64,000 bases of DNA from Rhizobium leguminosarum bv. trifolii WSM2297 (GTDB lineage: Bacteria > Pseudomonadota > Alphaproteobacteria > Rhizobiales > Rhizobiaceae), in assembly GCF_000271845.1 (NCBI RefSeq), contig NZ_JH719394.1, forward strand, positions 6,828 to 70,827. Direction: 5' to 3'. The notes under the pieces are model-generated. The model worked only from the letters and a program-made list of their open reading frames with translations, was not told where the DNA came from and made no database searches. Shown here in pieces: positions 54,003 through 63,707 of the stretch. Every line of letters begins with the position of its first letter. Position 1 is the first letter of the stretch. Both the position numbers and the translations under genes were made by a program.

Positions 54003-54836
54003 TTATTTGAACTTGTCACGCATCGCATCGATGCCGGGGATGGTTTTGGTCAGATGCTGATGGGCGGGATCGAAGCGCTGGATCAGCCCTCGGCGATGCT
54101 TTCCGACAAGGATGGTGAAGATATAGCCGCGATGGCCGGGAGAGGTGACGGTCGGGTGGTAACCGCGGTCGAGCAGGAAGGTGTCGCCGTTGCGGGTCAT
54201 GAGGATCTTGACCGGGCCGTCGTCGTCATAGGTGATCTGGCTGCCGAAGCCGGTCTCTGGCTGGAAACGGTAGTGATAGAGCTCCTCGTGCAGGGTCTCG
54301 GCATCGCCGTCTTCGGTATCGTGCTTGTGCGGGGGATAGCCGGACCAGCAGCCTTCACCGGCATAGAGTTCACTGACCAGCAGGTTGCCGCAGCGTCCGT
54401 TCTGCCGTTGCCCGAGCAAATGGGCGATCCGCCGCTGGCTATGCGTGTCGGGCGAGCCGACATTAACCGCATCGACCTCATCGGGCGTCACCCGGAACGG
54501 GGCGTAGCGCGTGTCGCAAAGGCCGCCGGCAATGGCGACTTCCGCAGGGCCGCCACGGGCCGATATCCGGACATTGGCGTCGACCGGCGCGTAAACCGAG
54601 TCCGCATCGCCTCCCCAGATATCGGCTCGCCGGCCCACAGCTTCGAAGCTGATGTCATCCACCTCGATATTCACCTGCCCCGACAGCACGACGTAGAGGC
54701 TTTCGTGCATAGGCAGCCGCCGCGTCTCCCGGCCATCGGCCGGGAGCGTGACGAGGTCGAAGTAAATGAGATCGAGCGTCCTGGAGGAGGTATCCACAAT
54801 GGGACGCTGCTCGGAGCGTGGAATGAATTCGGGCAT
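54003..54836 (-). CDS. IolB/KduI-like 5-deoxy-glucuronate isomerase family protein
   Basis: A 277-residue double-cupin protein of the IolB family. Metal ligands are in PPHKHDTEDGDAETLHEELY (two His and one Glu) and the later DRGYHPTVTSPGHRGYI histidines. IolB converts 5-deoxy-glucuronate in inositol breakdown; no other iol genes are nearby, so here it may isomerise another uronate released by the GH39-like enzyme. The ATG at 54836 overlaps the stop of the ABC ATPase gene, so they are translated together. Confidence 0.85.
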   Translation of the reverse strand: MPEFIPRSEQRPIVDTSSRTLDLIYFDLVTLPADGRETRRLPMHESLYVVLSGQVNIEVDDISFEAVGRRADIWGGDADSVYAPVDANVRISARGGPAEVAIAGGLCDTRYAPFRVTPDEVDAVNVGSPDTHSQRRIAHLLGQRQNGRCGNLLVSELYAGEGCWSGYPPHKHDTEDGDAETLHEELYHYRFQPETGFGSQITYDDDGPVKILMTRNGDTFLLDRGYHPTVTSPGHRGYIFTILVGKHRRGLIQRFDPAHQHLTKTIPGIDAMRDKFK

Positions 54837-55897
54837 CAATTGAACTCCGGAACGGTACGGTCGGCGAAAGGGTTGAGCGTCAGGGTCTCGGCGTAATGGC
54901 AGGCGACCGCGTGTCCATCATCCGTGACGGTACGCAGGGCCGGCACCTCCTGCCTGCAAAGCTCGGTGGCGTAGCGGCAGCGCGGATGGAAGGCGCAACC
55001 GGGCGGCGGATGCGCGGGGTCGGCCACCTCGCCTGCCAGCCGGATGCGCTTGCCATGGCGGCGCATCCGCGGATCGGCAATCGGCACGGCCGAAAGCAGC
55101 GCTTCGGTGTAGGGATGGAGCGGTCGCGAAAAGATCTGCTCAGTCGGCGCCTTTTCCACAACCCGGCCGACATACATGACGGCAATATTGTCGGAGATAT
55201 GCCGGACGACCGAAAGATCGTGGGCGACGAACAGATAGGTCAGACCGAACTGTTCCTGCAGATCCTGCAGCAGGTTGATGGTTTGCGCCTGCACGCTGAC
55301 ATCGAGCGCCGAGACGGCCTCATCGGCGATCACCAGCCGTGGATTGGACGCCAGCGCCCGGGCAATGCCGATGCGCTGGCGTTCGCCGCCGGAGAACGCA
55401 TGGGGATAGCGGCGCATATATTCGGGCCGCAGACCGACGCTCTGCATCAGTTCGGCGACCCGGTGCTCAAGTTCGCGGCCCCTGGCGATGCCGTTGACGG
55501 CAAGCACCTCGCCGATGATGTCGATGACGGGCAGGCGCGGGTTGAGCGAGGATTGCGGATCCTGGAAGACGATGCGCAGGTCGCGGTGGATTTCGTCAAG
55601 TGCGGGACCGGACAGGGTCGCCAGATCGAGCGTGCCGCCGCTGCGGTTGCGGTAGCGGATCTCGCCGCCTGTGGGGCGATAGATGCGCAGGACCGTGCGG
55701 GCAAGCGTCGACTTGCCGCAGCCGGATTCCCCGACAATGCCGAGTGTTTCGCCATCCTCGACGCGAAGCGAAACGCCGTCGACCGCCTTGACATGCCCGA
55801 CCACCTTGCGGAATGCGCCCTTGCGGATGGGGAAATGCATCCTGAGATCGTTGAGTTCGAGCAGCGGGCTTCGTTGCGTCATGGGATCGGCCATCAT
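54836..55897 (-). CDS. Oligosaccharide/peptide ABC transporter ATPase (OppF/DppF type)
   Basis: A 353-residue ATPase. Walker A is GESGCGKST, the signature [16 protein letters not shown], and Walker [14 protein letters not shown]. The C-terminal oligopeptide extension has [15 protein letters not shown] and a cysteine-containing [19 protein letters not shown], typical for Opp/Dpp ATPases. Together with the OppD-like ATPase it drives the permeases encoded upstream. Operon context with glycosidases and a LacI regulator indicates an oligosaccharide rather than a peptide. Confidence 0.9.
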   Translation of the reverse strand: MMADPMTQRSPLLELNDLRMHFPIRKGAFRKVVGHVKAVDGVSLRVEDGETLGIVGESGCGKSTLARTVLRIYRPTGGEIRYRNRSGGTLDLATLSGPALDEIHRDLRIVFQDPQSSLNPRLPVIDIIGEVLAVNGIARGRELEHRVAELMQSVGLRPEYMRRYPHAFSGGERQRIGIARALASNPRLVIADEAVSALDVSVQAQTINLLQDLQEQFGLTYLFVAHDLSVVRHISDNIAVMYVGRVVEKAPTEQIFSRPLHPYTEALLSAVPIADPRMRRHGKRIRLAGEVADPAHPPPGCAFHPRCRYATELCRQEVPALRTVTDDGHAVACHYAETLTLNPFADRTVPEFN

Positions 55898-56943
55898 TGT
55901 CCTCCCTCGTAAAGCAGACAGCTGGCGACATGCCCGTCACCGATGGCGACGGATTGCGGATCCCTTTGGTCGCACAGGCCCGCCCTCGCCTGCTTGCATC
56001 GGGGATGAAAGCTGCAGCCCTCAGGCCGGGAAAAACGCGACGGCACCATGCCTTCGATGATCGCCAGCCGCTCGGTCGGCTGCCCGTGCATGCGCGGCAC
56101 CGATTGCAGCAACGCCTTGGTGTAGGGATGGGCCGGCGCGTGGAAGATCGTGTCGACATTGCCCGCCTCCACCACCCGGCCGACATACATGACGACGACC
56201 TCGTCGGCGATCTCCGCCACCACGCCGAGATCATGGGTGACGAACAGCACCGAGAGCCCGAATTCGGCCTGCAGCGAGGCGAGGAGATCGAGGATATTGG
56301 CCTGGGTGGTGACATCGAGCGCGGTGGTCGGCTCGTCGGCGATCAGCAGTTTGGGACGACAGGCGAGTGCGAGCGCGATGCAGACGCGCTGGCGCATGCC
56401 GCCGGAAAACTGAAAGGCATAACTTTCCATACGTTCGGCCGGCCGGGGAATACCGACCAGCGCCAATGTCTCGATCGCATGTTCGCGCGCCTCCTTCTTT
56501 CCCATCTTCAGATGCAGGCGGATCACCTCCACCATCTGGTTGCCGATCGTATGAACGGGGGAAAGTGCGGCCATCGGCTCTTGGCTGATCAGGCCGATCT
56601 GGGCGCCGCGGATCGCCCGCATCTCGCGGCCGCGCGGATCAAGTGCGGCGAGATCGATAGCGGGTGCCGCCGGATCGGGCCGGTAGCGGATCGCGCCCGA
56701 GACGATCCGCCCTCCGCGCGGAACCTGATTGAGGATCGAGCGGCCGGTAATGCTTTTGCCCGAACCGGATTCGCCGACGACACAGACCGTCTTGCCGCTT
56801 GGGATGGAAAAGGAGACGCCGTCGACCGCCCTAATCGTGCCCGCACCGCCGAAGAAATGGGTCCTGAGATCGTCGACCTCGATCAGCGGGTCGCGCGCCC
56901 GGTGCCGGCCGCCGGCGGCGGCGAAATTGGGATCAGTATTCAT
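55894..56943 (-). CDS. Oligosaccharide/peptide ABC transporter ATPase (OppD/DppD type)
   Basis: A 349-residue ATPase with Walker [10 protein letters not shown], where the usual serine or threonine is followed by Ile. The signature is [17 protein letters not shown], Walker [14 protein letters not shown], and the C-terminal Opp motif contains [13 protein letters not shown]. The start at 56943 overlaps the end of the permease gene; in-frame ATG codons up to 56973 are also possible but lie deeper within that gene. Partner of the OppF-like ATPase. Confidence 0.88.
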   Translation of the reverse strand: MNTDPNFAAAGGRHRARDPLIEVDDLRTHFFGGAGTIRAVDGVSFSIPSGKTVCVVGESGSGKSITGRSILNQVPRGGRIVSGAIRYRPDPAAPAIDLAALDPRGREMRAIRGAQIGLISQEPMAALSPVHTIGNQMVEVIRLHLKMGKKEAREHAIETLALVGIPRPAERMESYAFQFSGGMRQRVCIALALACRPKLLIADEPTTALDVTTQANILDLLASLQAEFGLSVLFVTHDLGVVAEIADEVVVMYVGRVVEAGNVDTIFHAPAHPYTKALLQSVPRMHGQPTERLAIIEGMVPSRFSRPEGCSFHPRCKQARAGLCDQRDPQSVAIGDGHVASCLLYEGGQ

Positions 56944-58066
56944 AGGGATCTGCAGCATCGCGTAATCCATCACCGAGGAAATTGAGGGCCAGCACCGTGA
57001 CGATCACCGCGAGAGCCGGAAGAAACAGCCAGGGCGCGCTCGACACCGCGAGAATGTTCTGCGCCTCCTGAAGCAGCACGCCCCAGCTCACCACCGGCGG
57101 GCGCAGGCCGATGCCGAGGAAGGACAGCGCGGTTTCGGCGAGGATCATCGTCGGGATGGCGAGCGTCACCGACGCGATGATGTGGCTCATGAAGGACGGA
57201 ACCATGTGCCGCCAGATGATGCGCATCTGCGAGCAGCCGTCGAGACGGGCGGCAATCACGAAGTCTTCCGTCTTCAGCGACAGGAAGCGTCCACGCACCA
57301 CTCGTGCCAGATCAGTCCAGCCGATCAGCGACAGGATGACCGTGATCCAGAGATAGACGATGATCGGATCGGCGCTGATCGGAACGGCAGCCGCAAGGCC
57401 CATCCACAGCGGGATGGTCGGGATCGAGTTGATGAGTTCGATAGAACGCTGGATGACATCATCCACCCAGCCGCCATAGAGGCCGGAGATGCCGCCGAGG
57501 ATGATGCCGAGGATCAGGCTGATTGCCACACCGATGAGACCGACGGACATCGAAACGCGGGTGCCGTGCACCGTCCGGCTGAAAACGTCGCGGCCCAGCC
57601 GGTCGGCGCCGAACAGGTAGAAGGGTTTGCCCATTTCGACCGGGCCGATCAGGTGCCGGTCGAGATCGAACAGCCCCCAGAGCCGATAGGGTTCACCCTT
57701 GACGAAGAAGCCGACGGGAATGACGACGGCTGGATCGGCAACATAATTGCGGCTGAGCGCGATCGGATCGATCTTCATCGAATAACCGTTAACGTACAGC
57801 GGATGAAACTGCCCGGCCGCGTCGTAGCCGGCGAATCTCAGCTGCTGGGGCGGCGCATAGGTGAAGCGGGAATCGTAGGTCTGCGACGAAACCGGGGCGA
57901 GAACCTCGGCAAACAGGGCGACCAGATAAATCAGGAAGATCACGACGCCTGCGGCGAGCGCCAGCCGGTGGCGACGAAAACGCCGCCAGATGAGTTTCCA
58001 CTGCCCGGCGACGGCGTCGGAATTTTGGATCAGTGCAGGTGATGGCGCGATGGCTTGATCGGTCAT
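56933..58066 (-). CDS. ABC transporter permease (OppC/DppC type)
   Basis: A 377-residue inner-membrane permease. A basic N-terminus leads into the first helix (LALAAGVVIFLIYLVALFAE). A long periplasmic insertion of about 100 residues precedes GADRLGRDVFSRTVHGTRVS, the entry to the transport domain, and the EAA-like segment ARLDGCSQMRIIWRHMVPS contacts the ATPases. The large insertion is characteristic of Opp-type permeases used for oligosaccharides. It lies 12 bases after the OppB-type gene. Confidence 0.9.
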   Translation of the reverse strand: MTDQAIAPSPALIQNSDAVAGQWKLIWRRFRRHRLALAAGVVIFLIYLVALFAEVLAPVSSQTYDSRFTYAPPQQLRFAGYDAAGQFHPLYVNGYSMKIDPIALSRNYVADPAVVIPVGFFVKGEPYRLWGLFDLDRHLIGPVEMGKPFYLFGADRLGRDVFSRTVHGTRVSMSVGLIGVAISLILGIILGGISGLYGGWVDDVIQRSIELINSIPTIPLWMGLAAAVPISADPIIVYLWITVILSLIGWTDLARVVRGRFLSLKTEDFVIAARLDGCSQMRIIWRHMVPSFMSHIIASVTLAIPTMILAETALSFLGIGLRPPVVSWGVLLQEAQNILAVSSAPWLFLPALAVIVTVLALNFLGDGLRDAADPYEY

Positions 58067-58078
58067 ATCGATGCTCCT

Positions 58079-59065
58079 TCAGCCGTTGCGAATGCGTGGA
58101 TCGAGCCAGGCGAGCAGCAGGTCTGAAATCAGCGTGCCGATCAGCGTCAGCATGCTCATCAGCAGGATGAAGGTGCCGGCCAGATACATGTCCTGGGCAA
58201 ACAGCGCATTGAGCAGGAGCGGCCCGGTGATCGGCAGACTGAGGACGATTGAGACCACCACCGAGCCCGAGACGAGGTGCGGCAACACCCAGCCAACTGT
58301 GGAGACGAAGGGGTTGAGCGCCACACGCACCGGGTATTTCAACAGCAGCCGGATCTCGCTGAGGCCCCTGGCGCGGGCCATGTCGACATAGGGCTTGTTG
58401 AGTTCGTCCAGGAGGTTGGCGCGCATGATGCGGATCAGCGCCGCCGTGGCGCCGGTGCCGAGCACCACGACCGGGATCCACATATGCGAGATCAGGTCGG
58501 CGAGTCTCGCCCAGCTCCAGACGGCATTGATATAGGTGGGCGAAAACAGCCCGCCGACGCTTTGGCCGAAATACTGTGCCGAGACATACATCAGCACGAG
58601 CGCCAGCAGGAAATTTGGAATGGCGAGGCCCAAAAAACCGAAGAAGGTGGCGAAGTAGTCCCCCACCGAATATTGCCGCACGGCCGAATAGATACCGATC
58701 GGAAAGGCCACCGCCCAGACGAAGATCAGCGTCGTGACCGAGACCACCATCGTCAGGCCCATGCGAGCCCAGATCAGCTCGCTGACCGGCTTGTTCCAAT
58801 CGAGGGACTGGCCGAAATCGCCGCGCAGCAGGATGCCGCTGATCCATTTCCAGTATTGGACCGCCCAGGGCTGATCGAGGCCATAACGTTCGCGCAGGCC
58901 GGCGATGACGCCGGGGTCAATCGTTTCGTTCTGGGAGGCCAGACGCGCGGTCATCGCGGTCAGGAAGTCGCCCGGCGGCAACTGGATGATGATGAAGGTC
59001 ACGACTGAGATCGCAAACATCATCGGGATCATGTAAAGCAGACGTCTGATGATGAAGCCGGCCAT
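58079..59065 (-). CDS. ABC transporter permease (OppB/DppB type)
   Basis: A 328-residue permease with an N-terminal helix (IIRRLLYMIPMMFAISVVTF) typical for OppB/DppB. It has a LRERYGLDQPWAVQYWKWIS segment and the EAA-like loop ARGLSEIRLLLKYPVRVALNP. The ATG at 59065 is preceded by AAGGAG at eight bases; a TTG two codons upstream is less likely. It forms the heterodimeric channel with the OppC-type protein. Confidence 0.9.
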   Translation of the reverse strand: MAGFIIRRLLYMIPMMFAISVVTFIIIQLPPGDFLTAMTARLASQNETIDPGVIAGLRERYGLDQPWAVQYWKWISGILLRGDFGQSLDWNKPVSELIWARMGLTMVVSVTTLIFVWAVAFPIGIYSAVRQYSVGDYFATFFGFLGLAIPNFLLALVLMYVSAQYFGQSVGGLFSPTYINAVWSWARLADLISHMWIPVVVLGTGATAALIRIMRANLLDELNKPYVDMARARGLSEIRLLLKYPVRVALNPFVSTVGWVLPHLVSGSVVVSIVLSLPITGPLLLNALFAQDMYLAGTFILLMSMLTLIGTLISDLLLAWLDPRIRNG

Positions 59066-59168
59066 GTTCAAGCTCCTTCAATCGGCGATCGCCGATCGGG
59101 CTGAATGATTGGGACTGGGCTGGTGCGGGGACGGCGCCGGCGGACGCCATCCCGTCCATCGTGTGTCG

Positions 59169-61094
59169 CTACTGCTGGTAGTAGAAGGTCTCCGGCTTTG
59201 CCGGTCCCGGCGTCATGTAGAACGATGTGCTGGGAATGACCTTGGGAACGTTGCGCATATTGGTCTTGACGATGCCGACGCGGTCCGGCTCCAAGTTGGT
59301 GCCGATGACGTAGAACTCATCGCGGGTGATCGCCAGCAGTTCCTTCATCGCGGCCAGCTGCTTTTCGAGCGTCGGGGCTTCCTGCACCTGCCGATAGAGA
59401 TCCATCTGCTTCTTGGCGGCCGGGCTCGGCTCCTCTGCGTTCGGATCCTTGGGGTTCTGGTAATAGAGGCCCCATGCCGTTGCGAAGCTCGATTCATATT
59501 CGTGCGGGAAATACCATTTGGGATCGAGCAGGCCGAGGAAGTCGTAGCCGCCGCCGCCGACCCATCCGAGACCGTCATTCTCATTGTTCTGCAGGCGCGA
59601 GAAGATCAGCGAACGTTCAGCCGGACGGGGTTGCATGTCGATACCGACGGCCCGCCAATAGCGCTGGATCATTTCCAGCGCATCGACCTGGATCGGGCTT
59701 CCGGTCAGCGCATCGATCGCAAAGGTGATCCGCTTGCCGTCCTGACCGAGGCGATAGCCTTCGGTGTCCCGTTTGGCAATGCCCGCCTTATCAAGGTGTT
59801 GATTGGCAAGATCGACATTATATTCCAGATATTGAGTGGCCATTTTCTCGTCGTAGAGCGCCGTGCCTTCGCGCGGCGCCGCCTGATAGGGCTTGGCCTG
59901 TCCGGCATAGATCAGCTGGTTGAGCTCTTCACGGTTGATGGCGTAGCTGAGGCCGATGCGAAAATCCTTGTTGGAGAAGACGGCGCGCAAGGCCGGATTC
60001 TTGTGGGTCTGGTTGAGGGTGATCAGCAGGGCGTTCGACCATGCCGGCCGGGCAATGAACAGTCCGTAGCCGGCCTTTTGCTGGTTCTGCACGATCACGG
60101 TGCGGGCATCGGTCGTCTCGATGAAGCGGTTCTGCATGTCGATTTCACCGCTGATCGCCTTCAGGATGATCGCCTGCGTGTCCTGCATCACATCGATGGT
60201 GATGCGATCGAAGTAAGGCAGCTGGTTTCCAGCGGTATCCACCTTGGCGTAGTAAGGATTACGTTCGGCAACAACCTGGGTGGTGCCGTTATAGGGCGCG
60301 GTCAGCACCCAGGCATCGAGTGTCGGGCGGCCGAGATCGCGCCAGCGGCCGGGAAAGCCGATCTTGTTGTTGAAGAGCTGGACCCAATCGGTCGCGCCCG
60401 CCGCCTTCACCAGGGCGTCGATGCCGTCGGGATTGAAATCCTTGTGGAACTGCTTGAGGTAGTGGGCCGGTGCGGCAGCCAGGATGTCGGAGCCGCGCAC
60501 CGTCGCCATGTTCATCAGGAACAGGCCGTTCGGCGCGGCAAACTTGAAGACGACCTTGTCGTCAGCGAGCTTTTCAACCTTGACGGTCTCTGCACCCGCG
60601 GTCAGCCAGTCGGGTGCTGCAGGCGTGATCTTGGTGTTGCGCAGCACGTTCTCGTTCCACCAGACCAGATCGTCTGCGGTAAAGGGCTCGCCATCCGACC
60701 AGCGCGTTCCTTCCCTCAGGGTGAAGGTATATTCGGTGGCGTTGTCATTGACCTCGACGCTCTTGGCGATGTCGGGGATGACCTCGGTCCATTCCGGGTT
60801 CCAGCGCACCAGCCTAGTATAGCCGATCGAACGCTCGATCTCACTGTCGCCGCCGCCGAAGGTCGCCGTGCGCCAGGTGCCGCCATAGCTGCCGACCGAT
60901 TCAAGCGGCGTCAAAACCAGCGGCTCCTTGGGCAGCCGTTTTTCCACGGGCGGCAGCTTGCCGGCATCGACGAGCGCCTTGAGGTCCGGCGACTCCTGAA
61001 AGCCGAACGCGGCGCCGGCCAAGCTGGAGCCAATAAGGATCGCTGCGGCAACGGTTGAGACAACGTGCCGTCGTAGAATTCTGACCTGTTGCAT
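59169..61094 (-). CDS. ABC transporter substrate-binding protein, family 5
   Basis: A 641-residue periplasmic binding protein of the peptide/oligosaccharide family. A signal peptide of about 31 residues (RRHVVSTVAAAILIGSSLAG) precedes the mature protein. The family motif is YTFTLREGTRWSDGEPFTAD followed by DLVWWNENVL. It is longer than typical dipeptide-binding proteins (about 500), in line with family members that bind oligosaccharides or large opines. The start at 61094 follows GGGAGGTAGGA. First gene of the transport-hydrolase operon and placed directly behind three LacI operator copies. Confidence 0.9.
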   Translation of the reverse strand: MQQVRILRRHVVSTVAAAILIGSSLAGAAFGFQESPDLKALVDAGKLPPVEKRLPKEPLVLTPLESVGSYGGTWRTATFGGGDSEIERSIGYTRLVRWNPEWTEVIPDIAKSVEVNDNATEYTFTLREGTRWSDGEPFTADDLVWWNENVLRNTKITPAAPDWLTAGAETVKVEKLADDKVVFKFAAPNGLFLMNMATVRGSDILAAAPAHYLKQFHKDFNPDGIDALVKAAGATDWVQLFNNKIGFPGRWRDLGRPTLDAWVLTAPYNGTTQVVAERNPYYAKVDTAGNQLPYFDRITIDVMQDTQAIILKAISGEIDMQNRFIETTDARTVIVQNQQKAGYGLFIARPAWSNALLITLNQTHKNPALRAVFSNKDFRIGLSYAINREELNQLIYAGQAKPYQAAPREGTALYDEKMATQYLEYNVDLANQHLDKAGIAKRDTEGYRLGQDGKRITFAIDALTGSPIQVDALEMIQRYWRAVGIDMQPRPAERSLIFSRLQNNENDGLGWVGGGGYDFLGLLDPKWYFPHEYESSFATAWGLYYQNPKDPNAEEPSPAAKKQMDLYRQVQEAPTLEKQLAAMKELLAITRDEFYVIGTNLEPDRVGIVKTNMRNVPKVIPSTSFYMTPGPAKPETFYYQQ

Positions 61095-61122
61095 TCCTAC
61101 CTCCCAATGTTCCTGCTCTAGG

Positions 61123-61137
61123 TTATCGTTAACGTAA
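61123..61137. promoter_or_regulatory. LacI operator copy 1
   Basis: TTATCGTTAACGTAA, with the perfect palindromic core CGTTAACG, is the best of three related sites in the divergent region between the binding-protein gene and the LacI gene. It lies 29 bases upstream of the binding-protein start codon. Confidence 0.65.
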
Positions 61138-61155
61138 TCTCCTCTTTCCCAAACG

Positions 61156-61170
61156 TTATCGTTACCGTTA
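61156..61170. promoter_or_regulatory. LacI operator copy 2
   Basis: TTATCGTTACCGTTA matches copy 1 in all but two or three positions, in the same orientation, 33 bases (about three helical turns) away. Confidence 0.6.
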
Positions 61171-61244
61171 AATCTTGTCAAAGAGATTCTGGTCTTCTTA
61201 TATTTCGCCCGGGCCAGCCTTGGCTTTCTCGGCAATTATGTTAG

Positions 61245-61259
61245 TTATCGTTATCGTAA
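61245..61259. promoter_or_regulatory. LacI operator copy 3
   Basis: TTATCGTTATCGTAA differs from copy 1 at one position and lies 30 bases upstream of the LacI start codon, so it may mediate autoregulation. Confidence 0.6.
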
Positions 61260-61289
61260 ATATTCCCGCCATTCTCAGAGACAGCCCAA

Positions 61290-62297
61290 TTGAGCCGCCC
61301 TAAAGAGCCAGAAGCCAAAATAACCATCGCCGATGTCGCCCGCGCCGCAGGCGTGTCGCCGATGACGGTATCGCGTGTGCTCAATGACCAGGGCGGCGCC
61401 AGTGCGGAGACCAGTCAACGCATTCTTTTGGCGGCAAACGAACTCAATTACCGGCCCAATCCGTTTGCGCGCGGATTGCGGTCAGACCGGTCGAAAACCA
61501 TCGGCCTTCTCGTTCCCGACATCACCAATCCGTTCTTTCCCGAAGTCATCAGGGGAGCCGAGGATGCGGCAAGCCTTGCCGGTTACAACCTGCTTTTGTC
61601 CAATGTCGTCGAAAACAGCAAGCGCGAGGGTGAGCTCATCGAGACGCTGCTGCGGCATCGGGTCGATGGGATCATCGTCTGCAGCGCGCGCCTGCCGGAC
61701 GCGGCGCTTCACAAGGCGCTGGCGCATCACCGCGCCGTGGTGCTCATCAACCGCGAGGCGCCCAACGAGGTCGCCGGAACGATCGTCACCGACTACGAGA
61801 CGGGAGCGTCGCGCGCTATCGACCATCTGGTCGAACGCGGCCGCCGCAAAATCGCGATCATCGCCGGGCCGCGCAGTTCGTTTGGCGGCAAGAGCCGTCT
61901 CGTCGGTTTCCGCAAGACGCTGACCACCCACGGGCTGAAGGCGCACGGCCTGGTTTATTGCGATCCGACAGCCGCGGGCGGACAGACGGCAGCGGCGCAA
62001 TTGCTGGCGGAAACGCCTGAGATCGATGCCCTCGTCTGCTACAACGACCTCAATGCGATCGGCGCCATGAAGGCCTGCCGGGCGGCCGGCATATCGATCC
62101 CCGAGCAGATCGCCCTGATCGGCTTCGACGACATCCCCACAGCCGAATTGCTGTCTCCAGCGCTCACCACCATGCGGGTGCAGAAACGGGAAATGGGAGA
62201 GGAAGCCGTGCGCCTGCTGCTCAGCCGCATCGCCACCAAGAACCGTCAGCACGGCATCGTTATCGTCCCCGAGCTCATCATCCGCGAAACGACCTAA
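61290..62297 (+). CDS. LacI-family regulator of the glycan utilisation region
   Basis: A 335-residue repressor. It starts with TTG (61290), because no ATG lies upstream of the helix-turn-helix (TIADVARAAGVSPMTVSRVL, about 11-30). The hinge NPFARGLRSDRSKTIGLLVP and an effector domain with VCYNDLNAIGAMKACRAAG and IALIGFDDIPTAELLSPALT are canonical. It is divergent from the ABC-transport/hydrolase operon and is followed by the fucosidase gene. Three TTATCGTTANCGTWA sites in the shared region are its likely binding sites. Confidence 0.92.
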   Translation: MSRPKEPEAKITIADVARAAGVSPMTVSRVLNDQGGASAETSQRILLAANELNYRPNPFARGLRSDRSKTIGLLVPDITNPFFPEVIRGAEDAASLAGYNLLLSNVVENSKREGELIETLLRHRVDGIIVCSARLPDAALHKALAHHRAVVLINREAPNEVAGTIVTDYETGASRAIDHLVERGRRKIAIIAGPRSSFGGKSRLVGFRKTLTTHGLKAHGLVYCDPTAAGGQTAAAQLLAETPEIDALVCYNDLNAIGAMKACRAAGISIPEQIALIGFDDIPTAELLSPALTTMRVQKREMGEEAVRLLLSRIATKNRQHGIVIVPELIIRETT

Positions 62298-62325
62298 ACG
62301 CCAGGATCAACAAGAGGAATATCCC

Positions 62326-63663
62326 ATGGATGCCGACAATCTGCAGTCGCTGGCCCTGCCCGAGGAGAAGAAGACCTGGTTCGTCCATGACCGGTTCGGC
62401 ATGTTTGTGCATTGGGGGCTCTACGCGCTGCCGGCACGCCATGAATGGGTCAAGAGCCGCGAAGAACTGAACGACGGCGATTACCAGAAATATTTCGCTC
62501 ACTTCGATCCGGATCTCTACGAGCCGCGCGAATGGGCCAAGCGCGCCAAGGCCGCAGGCATGAAGTATGTGGTGCTGACGACCAAGCACCATGAAGGTTT
62601 CTGCCTCTGGGACACCAAGGCCACCGATTTTAAGGTGACCAACACGCCTTACGGAAAGGATCTGCTGCGGCCCTTCGTCGACGCCTTCCGGGCGGAGGGC
62701 CTGAGGATCGGATTCTACTATTCGCTGATCGACTGGCACCATCCCGACTTCACGGTCGATCCGCGCCACCCGCAGCGCAATCATCCGGATGCCGCAAAGA
62801 TCAACGAAGGCCGGGACATGCAGCGTTATGCCGCCTTCATGCGCGAGCAGGTGCGCGAACTGCTGACGGAATTCGGGCAGATCGACATCATGTGGTTCGA
62901 TTTCAGCTATCCGCAGTGGAAGCTCGGGGAACTTGTGGGAAAGGGCCATCGGGATTGGGAAAGCGAGAAGCTCGTTCGCCTGGTGCGCGAGCTCGCCCCT
63001 GATATCATCATCAACAATCGGCTCGATCTCGCCGGCCTGCAGCCCGACATCGTCACGCCCGAACAATACATGCCGCGCGCCTGGCCGAAACGCGACGGCA
63101 GGCGCGTCGTCTGGGAAGCCTGCCAGACGCTCAGCGGCTCCTGGGGTTACCACCGCGACGAGGATACCTGGAAAAGCACCGAGCAACTGGTGCAGATGCT
63201 GGTCGGCACCGTCGCCATAGGCGGCAATCTGCTGATGAATGTCGGGCCAACGGCCCGCGGCACGCTCGACCACCGCGCAATATCAGCCCTGTCGGCCTAT
63301 GAGGAATGGATGGCGCTGCACGAGCGCAGCATCGTCGGCTGCACCCAATCCGACTTCACCGCTCCACCCGACTGCCGCCTGACCCAGAACGGCGATCGCC
63401 TCTATATCCACCTGTTCAACTGGCCCTATAAGCATCTGCATTTCGATGCGCTGGCGGGTAAGATCGAATATGCGCAATTCCTGCATGATGCCAGCGAAGT
63501 CACCTGGCTGCGCCCGTCCGCCAATACCCTATGGGCAAACACCCAGTTCCCAGTCGGCGAGGATGAGCTGACATTCGTCCTGCCGGTGCGCCGACCCACG
63601 GTCGTGGTCCCCGTCATCGAGGTCAAGCTCAACGCGGGGAGTGCTCCGGCTATTCAGGCGTGA
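62326..63663 (+). CDS. Alpha-L-fucosidase, glycoside hydrolase family 29
   Basis: A 445-residue GH29 enzyme. It has RFGMFVHWGLYALPARHEWV near the start, the TTKHHEGFCLWDTKATDF substrate-binding stretch, and the nucleophile aspartate in QIDIMWFDFSYPQW (about residue 186). The C-terminal beta domain begins near residue 340. No signal peptide, so it acts on imported fucosylated oligosaccharides. It follows the LacI gene by 28 bases and is probably co-transcribed with it. GH29 members release alpha-1,2/3/4-fucose, for example from xyloglucan or arabinogalactan side chains of plant cell walls. Confidence 0.93.
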   Translation: MDADNLQSLALPEEKKTWFVHDRFGMFVHWGLYALPARHEWVKSREELNDGDYQKYFAHFDPDLYEPREWAKRAKAAGMKYVVLTTKHHEGFCLWDTKATDFKVTNTPYGKDLLRPFVDAFRAEGLRIGFYYSLIDWHHPDFTVDPRHPQRNHPDAAKINEGRDMQRYAAFMREQVRELLTEFGQIDIMWFDFSYPQWKLGELVGKGHRDWESEKLVRLVRELAPDIIINNRLDLAGLQPDIVTPEQYMPRAWPKRDGRRVVWEACQTLSGSWGYHRDEDTWKSTEQLVQMLVGTVAIGGNLLMNVGPTARGTLDHRAISALSAYEEWMALHERSIVGCTQSDFTAPPDCRLTQNGDRLYIHLFNWPYKHLHFDALAGKIEYAQFLHDASEVTWLRPSANTLWANTQFPVGEDELTFVLPVRRPTVVVPVIEVKLNAGSAPAIQA

Positions 63664-63675
63664 GAACCCGGCCTG

Positions 63676-63707
63676 CCTGAGCGGGCGGAATAAGACGTCC
63701 GCTCAGG
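63676..63707. terminator. Bidirectional hairpin between the fucosidase and M24 peptidase genes
   Basis: CCTGAGCGG (63676-63684) and CCGCTCAGG (63699-63707) form a perfect 9-bp stem between two convergent genes. The right arm overlaps the stop codon of the leftward peptidase gene. No U-run is present. Confidence 0.6.

Noticed and set aside
59109..61058. Plus-strand open frame of 649 codons
   Set aside because: Antisense to the family-5 binding protein, which has a signal peptide and family motifs.
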